Assembly: GCF_014898815.1 (NCBI RefSeq)
Contig: NW_026515541.1
Coordinates: 1,798,001-1,862,000, forward strand
Length of the DNA: 64,000 nucleotides
Direction: 5' to 3'
From: Panonychus citri
Taxonomy: Eukaryota > Arthropoda > Arachnida > Trombidiformes > Tetranychidae
Every line of letters begins with the position of its first letter. The first letter of the stretch is position 1. A program made the translations under genes and the position numbers. Shown piece after piece: positions 1-11,691 of the stretch. The notes below the pieces were generated by a model. It was not told the DNA's origin. It saw only the letters and a program-made list of their open reading frames with translations, and searched no databases.

Positions 1-1855
1 GAATGTTTATCCAATTTTGTTCAATGTTCATTCGTATGGGATTATCATGAAGAACAGTCTCTTGCCAATGGTCTTTTATTCATAATGCTCAGTGATTCTT
101 CATCTTCAGATGATAGATTGAGGTAATTCTAAGAATGATATTCATAATTTAACACAGTTTACTAATTGTTATCTTTTTCTCTCCAATCAATTAGGATTAA
201 AGTCAGAGATTTACTGGTCGAGTTTAGTTTAAAACACCCGGAGGTGTGTCAAAGTGAGATAACCCGAAAGTTATTTGATAAATTGCCTGGTAAGTAGTTG
301 ATTTAACTTGTAAATATTTACGATAATTGACTAATTATCTTTTTTACTTTAGATTCAGCTGATTTAACCAATGAAAATTTGGAGCGGTTATTGAAAGTTT
401 CCGGAGCATTGAAATGTTGTCTTCATGGAGCTCAATCTGATGAGAATTATCAAAAATTAGCCAATCTTGGTGTTCAATTATTTTTTCAAGCAACAATTAA
501 TTCAGGTAAATATTGAAACTACGAATTGAAAAGATGGAAGAGTCTTAATTATCGTCATCAAACTAATCTATTTTGTTTTATTTTTGATTGTAGATTTGTT
601 AACAAAGGTTAAAAAAACCATCACTGATTGTATTTGTCAAACAATCAACTCGTCCAGTCTTGATATTTTTTCCCAGGCCATTCTTAGTCCACTTTTAAAG
701 GCTGATTCGAAGTCGCCAAAAATTGAAATTGATGATAATTTGAAACAAATTGTCAGTAAAATTTTAATTCTGACTTCATGTTCATACAAAATTTGCATTT
801 TTGAAAATTTTCTCAACTCATTGCGGACTATGCAACCAAGTCAATCATCTTTAGCATCCTCATCACCAACTTTATCACCTCCGCCACTCATTAAATTGAT
901 TAAAGTGGTTGAATGTATTTTGTGCAATTTATCAATTGATTTTCAATTCTCTTGGACTGATCTCATACAAAGTATATTGATGCACATACATTCAACTAAT
1001 TACGATGAACTTTTAGAATCAACAACAATCATCATTGAAGTCATATTAAACAAATCACCTGATCAAGGATTGCTGAATATAACCAATTTTTTAAACACCA
1101 AATTAAGCCAATTATCAACTAATCCTGTTACACTAATACCGTCAATACAAATAATGATTGCTTGTAATCGTGGTCTAGTCATACGAGGAGGACAATATTC
1201 AAATTTTTTCACCAACCAATTGTTAAATCTGATGCAAACCCATGACAATGAATCAATCGTTTCAATGATTGCCAAAAATTTTGTGCCTTGTCACACTAAT
1301 CATAACTATTATCAACAATCCAACGGATTTAATATATCACCGTTTTACCAGCAGAAATATTTCCATGAAACATCACCAATTTTACTTAAAGGATATAATG
1401 ATTTAACCGAATGGAGGAAACGTTGTTTTGCCCTTTGTCTTCTCAATCATTTGAAAAATCTTCCCAAAACTGTAATTCGTGATGAGATTAGTAAATTTCA
1501 ATCGTTAACACTTTTCAATCTAGAGGAAACTAATGCACCAGACAATCAGATAACTGCTCTTGATTGTTTAATCCAGTTGATTGAGACTCATTCAGTGACT
1601 CTAATTCGTAACATCTCTGGAATTATAAATCGTCTTCTATCTTTAACCAAAACATCACCTCACCTGGAAATAAGACGTAAATCACTTGATTGTCTTACCA
1701 CAATTGCTAAAACAGTTAATGAAATAAATTTACTTCCTTATCGTCCAACGGTTCTTTACGATCTTAAAAGTGTCCTGGATGATCGTAAACGGATAGTTCG
1801 TTATGCTTGTACAGTTGCCAAACATCATTGGACATTAATTGGTCAACCAATTTAA
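1..1855 (+). CDS. MMS19: MMS19 C-terminal part (cytosolic iron-sulfur assembly targeting factor), 5' end outside window
   Basis: Four exons are visible: 1-122, 195-289, 353-505 and 594-1855 (stop TAA). All junctions are GT/AG and the frame stays open. The product is a leucine-rich alpha-helical protein of HEAT type. Its last 40 residues fit the MMS19 C-terminus: an LPYRPTVLYDL segment, then LDDRKRIVR, then HHWTLIGQP, which parallels the vertebrate pattern ending LDDKKRLVR...WFLLGSP. In the known family MMS19 is an adaptor of the CIA targeting complex that delivers Fe-S clusters to nuclear DNA polymerases, helicases and primase. The N-terminal half is upstream of the window. The body (residues coded by 594-1500) is poorly conserved and has a Ser/Pro run near 850-890. 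The family call rests mainly on the tail. Confidence 0.82.
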
Positions 1856-3136
1856 TCCGAAGCATCTAAACTCGATATCTAAATAATATACCTTAAATCG
1901 CAGTCAATTAATCAACTTTTAAGGAAACGATTTTCAAGAGAAATAGATTTGCATGAAATATTATATTTTACTGTAATTTCTCAATTTTTCTGTTAGCATT
2001 TTAATCACTCCAAATAAGATTAGCTAATACAATTAATGATAAATCGTTTTTTTTTCAATTGCTGCTAAATCCCAACCCTTTTTTCATGTATTTCCCACTC
2101 TGACCTGACCTCTCTCAAAATTTCACCTTGTCAATCTATCACAAACAACAATTAACTACAACCTTGAGATGATTATCAAAAAAATCATGGAGCTGAAATA
2201 ACCAAAAAAATCAACAGAATCAAATATAAATCACCCGATTGAACCCAAAGGATTCCCATGGATTATTTTCAGGATAACAAACAATCGAGATTAAATTAAC
2301 ACACTATTCACATGCAAAAGGATCAAAGATTATCAACTAATCACAATCAAAGACACATCCAAAAAAAGGAAAGCAAATTGATATGAAAAAAAAACAGCGG
2401 AAAAAAAGTGAAGAAAAAAAAATTCATGTAAACGATTCACTACGAAAATGTAGGTTTCAAGATTGGCGTTTTTTCATCTGCATAAAGAGTTTGGTGTTTA
2501 AATGTATTAAATTCTGTATCCAATCTGTTAAATCCTCACAATTATTTTTTGTCAACCCAATTTAACGGAACAACAATTAAGCGATAGGCTTTTTCAACCT
2601 TGTCACTCTATTCAATCGTTACAATTGAACAATCTAATGTTGATTCTTGATCAGATGAATACAATTTGTTTAGTGTTTAGTGTAACCTATTGACATGAGG
2701 TCAAAGTTTTATTGTGCTTTAAAAGATTACGATTTAATTATCTTTATCTGATTAACCAATTATCTTAAGGCTCAACTGTAAAAACACTTAATCGTAGTAA
2801 TTAAATCACTGCCTTCTTGTTAGATTACCAGAATTCAGCAGAATTTTCAATTTGATCTTGATTTTATTAATCTCTTTTTTTTTCTTATTCTTTAATCAAA
2901 CTGATTACTATTGTTACCATTTGATTTGTTTGATTCTTTTCACAATAAGGCCAAAACTCACAATTTAATTTAAATTTCATCATTAGGCATCTCCCACAAT
3001 TTAATCTCTCTCATTTAGTATATAATGATACGATTATCATAACCCAAAGATCAGTAATCAGTTAACATTCAATCATCTTACAACAAACAATTTGCTAAAG
3101 AATCAGTTTGATTCAGTCAACAATCAACAATCAATA
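1856..3136. other. Intergenic region between MMS19 and the His-rich gene
   Basis: No convincing exon is seen. A 60-codon Lys-rich frame near 2383-2565 has no splice sites or family signature and is treated as chance. The last 130 bp form the promoter and 5' UTR of the gene starting at 3137. Confidence 0.6.
3019..3056 (+). promoter_or_regulatory. TATA box and TCAGT initiator of the 3137 His-rich gene
   Basis: TATATAA lies at 3019-3025 and an arthropod-type initiator TCAGTA at 3051-3056, about 30 bp downstream. This is the classical focused-promoter spacing. It would give a 5' UTR of about 85 nt before the ATG at 3137. Confidence 0.55.
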
Positions 3137-3488
3137 ATGAAATTAACTCTCTTTTTCCTTGGTGTTTTCATCGCTTTCCAATGTTCCCTTGTTATTTCAT
3201 CGGCTCTTGAATCAGCTCTGAGTTCAGCTAAACCCTTACCATTCAAGTAAGAATTGACAATCAAACAGATTAATAGAACAATTAATTCAATTCAATTTGA
3301 TTTCTTCTAGTTTCCAAATTCATCCACTTCATCATCACCGATGTAAATGTGAGGAGGAACATCATTACCATCACCACAAATACAAGGATCATCACCACAA
3401 ACACGACCATGGACACAACCATGGACACGATCACGGACACGATCACCACCACGGTCACGAGCATCATCATGAAGGCGGTTGGTGGTAA
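3137..3488 (+). CDS. Small secreted histidine-rich protein (95 aa)
   Basis: Two exons, 3137-3246 and 3311-3488, are joined by a GTAAGA...CTAG intron that splits a codon. Exon 1 encodes a clear signal peptide (MKLTLFFLGVFIAFQC, then a small-residue region). Exon 2 encodes a mature tail dominated by His in HHH, HGH and HDHG repeats, with two Cys in a CKC motif and a terminal GGWW. Such His-rich tails can bind Zn, Cu or Ni, but that role is inferred from composition. A polyadenylation signal AATAAA lies at 3689-3694. The antisense open frame at 3497-3282 is a mirror of the repeat codons. A second His-rich secreted gene lies on the other strand at 8131-7597. No named family was recognised. Confidence 0.8.
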
Positions 3489-3990
3489 GTGTATCAATCG
3501 ACCGGATTTAATTTAATTCAACTACTAATTCACCCTTTGTAATTATCTTTCAACTGTAGATTTCCAATCATCTCTCCTATCAAACTATTTATTATATTTA
3601 TGATCACAACTGTAACAAATTAATCTCTGTTAATTGTATTTATTTGTAAATTACTTCCAACATTAATTACCAACCGATTATTATAAAAAATAAATTGATT
3701 GATTAACTTAAATTTTATGAGAGATTAACAAAATTTTTTCAATTACTCTGTTCATGTTTAATTCTTTGCAATCATAATCATAATTTTCTACAATTTTTTC
3801 ACTCTCGAAAACTAATTATTAATTTGTTACGAAAAACTTTCATCAAAAGTTTATCGAATCAATAGATCGATTTATCGAAAGAAAATCAATTGAAATCGAT
3901 TAAGAATCGATTCCGAATGTTTTGTTTTCTTTTCAAGTTGCTTTTTGAAATTTAAATTGTTTTTAAATCAGTGAAAACCAATTGGAAATC
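3489..3990. other. 3' UTR of the His-rich gene and promoter region of POLR3H
   Basis: AT-rich, no coding signal. It holds the AATAAA at 3689-3694 and a run of ATCGAT/TCGATT words (3855-3915) just before the POLR3H start. Confidence 0.5.
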
Positions 3991-5044
3991 ATGTTTCAAT
4001 TAGTTGAATTACGAGATACAATTAGGATACCTGCGAGTTTTTTTAACATCCCCGTTGATCAGGCGATCGCTGATCAACTTAATCGTAAAATGGCCAACAG
4101 GGTAATCATTGATGTCGGTCTTGGGATCACTTTGTATGATATTCTTGATATAAATGAATCTTTTATTTACCAAGGAGATTCGGGTACACATACTAAAGGT
4201 TTGACTCATTTGATTAATTAGTTGATCACTAATTTGGTCACAGTTTCCATCTTCTTAATCTTTCCATTCTTATTGTTCAACAGTTCACTTCCGATTCCTT
4301 GTGTTCCGGCCTTTTGTTGGTGAAGTTCTTGTTGGTAAATTGAGAAGTTGCTCTCGTGAGGGTGTCCATGTTTCTTTGGGCTTTTTCGATGACATTTTAA
4401 TTCCTCCTCATTGTTTACCTGAACCATATCGATTGTAAGTTGATTGTTCTCGCATTTAAATTGGTTTCTTTCCGTTTGTAGAAAAGATTGTTCTTTATTC
4501 ATTTCATCAATCACTTTCTTCAAACGATTGTACCGTGAAATTGAATATCCTAATTCCGATTTCTATCTCATTACAATTTCTCCATCAATTATTTTTCTTT
4601 GATAATTGTTTCTAATTTTTCTTTTCTTTTTCTTCTTTTCTCTTATAAACCTTTGGTATCTCTTTTTATCTTCTATTTTTGTTAAGTGATGAGAAAGAGC
4701 AAGTTTGGGTTTGGGAATATGATAATGGTGAAGAAAAGAGCAATTTATTCATGGATATCGGAGAAACCGTTAGATTCAAGGTGAAGGAGGAAATTTTCAC
4801 TGATACATCACCTCCAGGACCGACATCAACTATTCAGGATATTTATCAACCTTCGGGTTCATCAGATAAACCAGCGGTGGAGAGGCAAAGACGAGTACCT
4901 TATCTAATTAAAGTAAATTGATTTGATCTTCATTAGATTTTACCTTTAATCTTTCACCTTTTTCTTTTTCATTTTCAGGGTTCTTTGGTGATCCAGGTCT
5001 TGGTCTTGTCTCATGGTGGAGATAATTTCAGTAAATTTTTGTGA
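3991..5044 (+). CDS. POLR3H: DNA-directed RNA polymerase III subunit RPC8 (Rpb7/Rpc25 homologue)
   Basis: Exons are 3991-4198, 4284-4434, 4687-4912 and 4979 onward. The product starts MFQLVELRDTIRIP and carries LNRKMANRVI, GDSGTHTKVHFR, GKLRSCSREGVHVSLGFFDD, ILIPP, EQVWVWEY and TSPPGPTS. These match human RPC8 almost block by block, through both the N-terminal SHS2/RNAP_Rpb7_N domain and the OB-fold domain. RPC8 forms the stalk of RNA polymerase III with RPC9 and helps initiation. One oddity: the conserved tail (DPGLGLVSWW, stop at 5023-5025) is present right after the last acceptor but one base out of phase with the visible donor. As written, the frame instead runs to a TGA at 5042-5044. This is either a sequencing or assembly indel or an altered tail. 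The gene is convergent with the next gene, whose stop is at 5082-5080. Confidence 0.9.
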
Positions 5045-5079
5045 TATTTTTGTATAAAAAGAAACGAAATGGTTAATCG

Positions 5080-7131
5080 TTATTGCTCAAGTTGATTTAT
5101 TCGTCTCTTAATGTAATCTACTAAATCATGATTGTTACCAAATTCATCGGTTTTATGATATATCTCATAAAAAGGTATATTTACCACATTTAAACCCAAT
5201 TTCTGTAATAATCTCTCTCTCAATCTATAGTGACCTGAAATTTGACAATAATTTTGATCAATGTACATTTGCTTTCCTTGGTAAACTATAACATAAGCTT
5301 TGATGAAAGTATTTGGCGCTCGAATTGGACCTTTCAAAAGACGAAGGTGTTTAGGTTCAGTTGTTAACATTAAATCGGGAGTTAATGATGTCGATAAAAA
5401 GTAACCAAATTGGACAATACGATCGGGAAAAGCATCGATCGTTGCTTTGTACAAAAGGTTCAAGTTTCTGTTATTCATGCTCATTTTACTTTCCATGTTA
5501 TTAGTTATCGAACCAATCGGGACTCGTAATTTATTTACATGAATTCCTTTACTATAAACCTGATCCAAATTTTGTGATTTCTCTTTATAATCGGCATTTC
5601 GTTCAATCATAAGGCAATCACGAATTGTCATCAATAACCAATAGTGGAGGTGAATATCGGGACCATCTAAAAGATGAGAAAGTAATGGAAAAAGATTCAA
5701 TTATTCAACTAAAAGAATTTGATATTTAGGTAAATTAACTTACAGAAATTAAGTTTCTTCAACCAATCTTTCGAGAGAATGAAGTTAATCATATTCGGCG
5801 GATAAATGTCCAGAAGGAAAACACTTCGTAAAAGTGATGGAATCGTTTTCTCTAAATCTATTGGACCAGATTGATCAATAACTGAATCCAATTGATTAAC
5901 AATTCGATCGATATTTGGACATGGAGGTTGAAGATGGTCGAAAGCGGTGGCACATTTTAAAATTCTCTCGATATCTTTTATTCGTAAATGTTCAATGACA
6001 TTTTCCAGCATATTGATTGACTTATTAATCAATTTGGGAGAATAGAATTTCTGTTTCACGCAGAATTCATTTAAATGGATAAGGTTATAAACACTTAAAT
6101 TGTCGACCTCTAAAAATGAGTTGACTAAATTTTCCGCAGATTTAATATCAGCCCTGATTAGTGAATAATTAACTCCTTTAAGTAAACTTGACCTTAAGGT
6201 CGCATCTCGTTCAGTTTTTGCTTCGATTGAAACTTTGGTCACAATTTTCTTGTACAATTTATCGTCGACTATGTAAGTCCGAGTTTTATGAAAAGCGACC
6301 AATATGAGGGACAATTCAGCCAAACTTAATTCATTTAAATGTTGATCAATGAATCGTTGACACCAATCAACTTGCTGATTTACCATTTGCTGTCGACTTA
6401 GAACACAACAGAACATTAATTGTAAAAATTGTCTCTTTGTTAGATTCACTTTTCCAAGAATATTTTTCACCAAAGTATCACAATAAAGGATTACGGTGGG
6501 AGGTGAAAATTTGTATAAATCGATAGTTAATTGTAAACAATCATCGATAAATTTTGATTTGAGCCAATCACCTTTGGATAAAAGAAAAGAATAACAATTT
6601 AGTAATTTGATTTTGATCAGAAACTTCTTGATTACCTCGATTAACTCGTTTACAATAATTGACTAGATGAGAATCAAGTTTCTTTATAAATTGCCAGTGA
6701 CTATCAAACGGAGCCACCAGTGAATTTAAACAATTAAAATTAGCTCGGAGTAACCTTGAAATTTGTCCCAAACAATCAGAATTACCCAATTTAATAAGAT
6801 CAATAATTTGGGTGTAAAGCTGATCAACTGATTTCTTTTCCAATTCTTTCAATGAATTTTTATCAGGAAATTTTTGTCCATTGTCGATACCAACTTTTGG
6901 TACTTTGAGTCCATCATCTTCGATAAGGTTGACAAATAATACTGCATTTTCCGTTGGCGTTTTCACATAATTCCAAATGTAATTTTCTGATGAATTAGTT
7001 GATTTGAAACATCGTTGATCAAATTTAATCCGATCAAAGTTAAGTGATGAAAATATTTTGATTGATCTAAACACAGAGACTCTAGAGTCTAACAAATTAC
7101 GTCTGAGGATTAAGGGAAAAGGGAAAACCAT
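5080..7131 (-). CDS. FAST-kinase-domain/RAP-domain mitochondrial RNA-binding protein, copy 1 (636 aa)
   Basis: Minus-strand exons are 7131-6636, 6571-5744 and 5666-5080. The ATG at 7131 is chosen because the more upstream open frame has only a TTG. The first 60 residues are Arg/Ser/Phe-rich without acids, as in a mitochondrial presequence. The middle is leucine-rich helical repeat (residues ~180-440), as in the FAST_1/FAST_2 region. The C-terminus has a RAP-type block: YVIVYQGKQMYIDQNY, GHYRLRERLLQKLGLNVV, then IPFYEIY and IKRRINQL. FASTKD proteins bind and process mitochondrial transcripts; which member this is cannot be told. The 5' UTR, presequence and first ~290 codons are near-duplicated, in inverted orientation, at 22.5-23.4 kb. 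The 3' end is 36-55 bp from the POLR3H stop, so the two 3' UTRs probably overlap. Confidence 0.78.
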
Positions 7132-7596
7132 ACTAAAGTAGGAACAATTAAGATACAACTAAACACAACAATTCAAATAATTAAATTAATTCCATTAAAA
7201 TGACAATTTAATAAAAATAATTAACGAAACTCAATCAACATGTGAGTAAAAAATCAGCTGGAGCTAAGAAAAGGGATCGTATTGTTATAAAAAAGAGCGA
7301 AAAAATTTTCGATTTCAAAATTTAGATCAACAATTAAGAGGCAATTTAATTTAACAATTTTAAAGGAAATTTTTACACAAATTATTTACAATCTACAATT
7401 TACACAGAATAAGAATTTATAAAGGATTTAATTAAATAAATGAAGGCGAAAAACGAGATTAAGAAATGAAAAGAAAAAAAAAACTTTCAATTCGTCGACA
7501 ATTAATCCGATGTGAGTTTATAACGAAAACAATTAACTAAATTGTACTTTGAATAAAAGAGTAATTAGAATAATTATTTTTCGATTGATTGAATTT
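7132..7596. other. Promoter and 5' UTR region of FASTKD copy 1; 3' flank of the His-rich gene
   Basis: No coding signal. About 7132-7345 is homologous, in inverted orientation, to 22510-22820 upstream of the second FASTKD gene. The shared part includes a TTTTTTATAAC segment and an AAGGGA(T/C)C block, so the promoter was duplicated together with the coding start. Confidence 0.6.
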
Positions 7597-8131
7597 CTAA
7601 AAGTTCATGATTCCATTGAAATGCTGTTTACCAACAATCTGCCAGCCATGAGATTGTTTTCCCATCTCGACACTCAACATATGACCCCAATGTCCATGCT
7701 GTTGATGACCATGATGATTGTGATGATGATGACCATGATGATCATGTCCATGATGGTGACCATGATGATGACCATGATGATGTTTATGAGAGTGACCATC
7801 ATGCTGAATGAAAAATAGTAAAAGAGACACAAACAGATTAATAGTAATGATAATCAATTCATTTATATGAATTAAACTTTTGACATTTGTTTCAACAAAG
7901 TAACAACAATTTATAATTATCTAAACAAATGTCTACCAGTTAATTTTACAATCAAATAGAAACAATTAATTAACTTACCAAATGATGATGATGAACTGAT
8001 TTGTGACAATGATGTTTCCTGTGATGTTTATGATGATGGTGACAACATTTATGGTGATGACGATGACCATTAACCATTGTGATGACATAAATAATTGTCA
8101 CAATTAATAATAAAAGTAAAGTTATCCTCAT
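7597..8131 (-). CDS. Small secreted histidine-rich protein 2 (119 aa)
   Basis: Minus-strand exons are 8131-7979 (51 codons) and 7803-7597. Exon 1 encodes a signal peptide (MRITLLLLLIVTIIYVITMVNG) and then a His/Cys/Lys stretch containing CCHHHHKHHRKHHCHK. Exon 2 carries HGHHH repeats and ends in a non-repetitive tail (MLSVEMGKQSHGWQIV...), which argues for a real coding exon rather than simple-repeat noise. The intron has GTAAGT and TTCAG. A TATAAAAG box lies at 8246-8239, about 110 bp before the ATG. Metal binding is plausible from composition only. It resembles the 3137-3488 gene in plan (signal peptide exon plus His-rich exon), but intron phases differ (2 there, 0 here), so common descent is not certain. 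Confidence 0.78.
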
Positions 8132-9743
8132 CTTGATAGTTGTAAACACAATGTCAAAGTTAAACGTTGATTGTAAAAGGGAATCAGCAACAATCAGCTA
8201 ATCACGATTAGTAATTTAACTTTAAGAAAATGTTTCCACTTTTATACTTGAAATTAAATGTTGATTGTTAACCTTTAATCATTAAATCACCTCCTTTCAA
8301 AGTCCAAGTGTCCATTTAAGGTTGACAATTAACACTAATTACATCAATCACTCTAATTTTTGATTCATAAACTCACAATTAATAAATTGACTGAAAAACT
8401 AATCAACTAACATTAATCAATGGGTTTGAATGTCACCATCACCAATTAATTGCGACCTAACAATAATCAACTTGATGAAAAAAAAAGCAAACAAACAATC
8501 AAATTTAATTGTTGAGCCTTAAACAGAAATTTGAAGAAAACAAAAAACTCAAACAACATAATCAATAAATTGTTGTTATACAATTAACTCTGATTTTTTG
8601 ATAACAATCATACTAATCATGTAAAGCCTAAGCCGCAGTTAGTTATCAAAGTTAATTGTTGGCCTTAAATGATTAACGATTTGATTGTTTATTGAATCAA
8701 GTGAGAAACAGAAAAAAAAATTAGTAAATGATTTAAATTAAGTGGAAGAAGAAAAAAATTTCAACTTCAAATCAAAAGTTTCCATTGAAAAAGTTTATTA
8801 ATTGTTGATTGCTTCATGTTGTCAACAATTTACTTAATCAACTGTGAACTTGATTCTTTTTGCTGTGTTGATATCATAATTTAATTTGATTAGTATGGTA
8901 ATCATGACAGTGAACAAATTAGTTGATTATTAACTTTCAATATGAAAGGTGAAAAAATTACAAACAAATTAAATCAACTAACGATCAGACATTCATGATA
9001 ATTTAATAACTTTGGGTGTAAACCTTTAGTATAATTTTCATGCTAAATCATTTTTCATATTTCATATTCAGTTAATTGTTAACATTGCATTTGGAAACCT
9101 GATTCTCAAATTTAATTGTCATAATCATAATCGTAACTAATAATATCATAAGTAAGAGAATCAATTTCATAAGCAAATAAATCACCCAAGGAATTGGATG
9201 AAATTTTTGTTTTCCAATGATATTACAAATATTTCTTAGTGATTAGTTAATTGAACAAGCAAAATCAATTGAACAAGATGATAATGATGAAAACAACAGT
9301 TGATTGTGAAATAAATTTGTCCAAACTGTCAAATTATATTATCAACAAAATGATCATAATATTGATTTTAACCTTTCAATGTTAACAAAAAATTACATTC
9401 ATATGATGATGATGATAATCACAATCAACATCATCGTAACAATTTAATGTTCTAGTTTGTTTTTCCGATGAATTACTGAAGGTTCATGATGATCACCCAA
9501 GAATAATCATCCATCCAAGAATGAGGAACATGATGAGGGCGAAGATAATAAACAGATTTGTTCAGATTTTCTGTCTCTTTTTATATTTCCTATGAGATTT
9601 TCATTCATCTTAACAATATTTTGCGTTTGGTCCCTTCGACTTTGAACATTATGATTACCTGAGTTCGAGTATCTTATCAAGTAGATAGTGTTTTATATTT
9701 ATACGAATACAATGTCATACCTATCATCTGATAATATTGCAAT

Positions 9744-9770
9744 GGAGAGAGAGAGAGAGAGAGAGAGAGA
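9744..9770. repeat. (GA)n microsatellite
   Basis: An uninterrupted GA run of about 13 units in the gene-poor region. Confidence 0.9.
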
Positions 9771-11664
9771 TGAATTTGTAGAGTGAGTATATTATTAGAT
9801 GTTCATCTCAATTTTTAATAACATTTCAAGCTCAACAGAGCAAAACAGATTGATATTTTTCATCATCATCATCATCCTCTTCCTGTATATTACAGGTAGG
9901 TGTAACTGCTTATAGGGTTCATGATGGGAGTTTACACTCAGAATCATCTCTCGGTGGTGTTGCTATCATGTTATTGTGAAAGGTTATGAACATGAGATTA
10001 ATTTTCATGTTTCTTGTACTTTTTAATGTTCAAATTTCAAGAATCAGTTCAAGTGTCCATCAGAGATTTGCCTTACCCTTTGTTATACTAAATTGTTGAG
10101 AAATTTTATTTCTATTTCATGATATTTATTCATCACCTCCATCGTAATCATGATTATCGAGTGAAATTTATATTATTTATTATTATAATTACAAGTTAAT
10201 AGTTATTATTATTACATGATTCACATTGAGGTTGAGGGAAAAAAAAGTTCAATTGAAATGTTTATTTGATTTGATTGCATGATAAAAGTTGAGTGTGAAT
10301 CTTTATCATTATCCATGGAAATCATTGAACAATCAAATTTAATTGTCTATTAAAAAGCATTTTCGTAACAATTGAAATCGCTCCTTTAATGATAAACTAT
10401 TAATATGGTCAAGTTATTTTTAGAATTTCCAAAAATTCTGATTACATGGTAAAGAAATGAACTATTTTTACATTTTTAGGAATTTCTTTTTTGTTTCAAA
10501 TTTCAGTCCTCCAGATAATCAAATGGAATCAATAATCTAATTGTTATAACAATATTATTTTCTTATTCTCGTGATTAAAGTTAATCTTAGGAGATTAAAA
10601 GTTTTCACTCAAGTTAAGTGGTCAATGATAAATGACCTTAGATGATAATTGCGCTAATATTTAATGAATTGAAAATGAATCCATGTTAACCATAGTACTA
10701 ATAGTAATCATTATCATGGTAATTATCATTATCATCTAAATTATTTGCTTGGTAATCTGACTGATTAACTATGAACAAGTAAAATCACATGGGAGGTTAA
10801 TCATGAAATGTGCTAATAATAAGAGGCAATAAAATTTAATAAGGTCAATTTAATTTCACCCTTAAACTGACCAGTCAACGATTTTCATATCAATTAAGTA
10901 GATAATTAGATTAATCAATAGTAACAATTAATGAAGTAATTGTGAATAACTGAATTCACTTTCAATTCATTTGAAATTAACTTTTCTTTTGTTCAATTTA
11001 AACACAGAAACATTGATCAATCTAAATCAAGAATTAATCTAATAATTTTTGGAGTCATTTTAACACTAATATAATTTATTTATATTAATTAACACAATGG
11101 AAGACAAAAAAAAACTGTTGATTGTCAAATCCTTTGAATACTTATCATTAATTAATTGTTATTAAAAAGAGTATAAATAAAGTTTCATTAAGTTAATGAT
11201 CAATTGTTAATTATTCAAACGTCATTTAATTGTAATTTATTACATTGTCATTAGATGAATGAAGGTGTGGGTGAGTGTTAGTTTTATTCTGAGTGTTGAT
11301 TCAGGGTCAGTTGTGATTATCATGAATGAACAAGTTCCAAAGTGATTCAGTCTTGTAAATAAGAGAATCGGATAAGGGTGAAGATTTTATTCTGAGGAAG
11401 TTCAAGGATCTGATGATGATGCTGAAAATTTACATCATCCAATGATCAACAATTCAGGAGAAAATGAAAAGATAAAATTTTCTCATTCTCATGATTCTTA
11501 TCATCTTCTTATGTATATAATACTTTAAGTCAACCATTGAGATATTTATCGTTATTTGGATTTGATTAAAAAAAAAGGAGAATAAAAGAAAATAGTAAGG
11601 AACCGGAAGTGGGTGGTAAATGGGAATAAGGGAAATGAGATTGATAAGGATGAGTTTTAATTAG

Positions 11665-11691
11665 TTTTTTTTTCTCTCTCTCTCTCTCTCC
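11665..11691. repeat. T-run plus (CT)n microsatellite
   Basis: Nine T are followed by about nine CT units and CAG. It resembles a 3' splice-site tract, but no exon follows. Confidence 0.85.

Noticed and set aside
2383..2565. 60-codon Lys-rich plus-strand frame
   Set aside because: Starts in an A-rich run; no conservation signal or splice context.
4218..4523. 101-codon minus-strand frame
   Set aside because: Antisense shadow of POLR3H exon 2.
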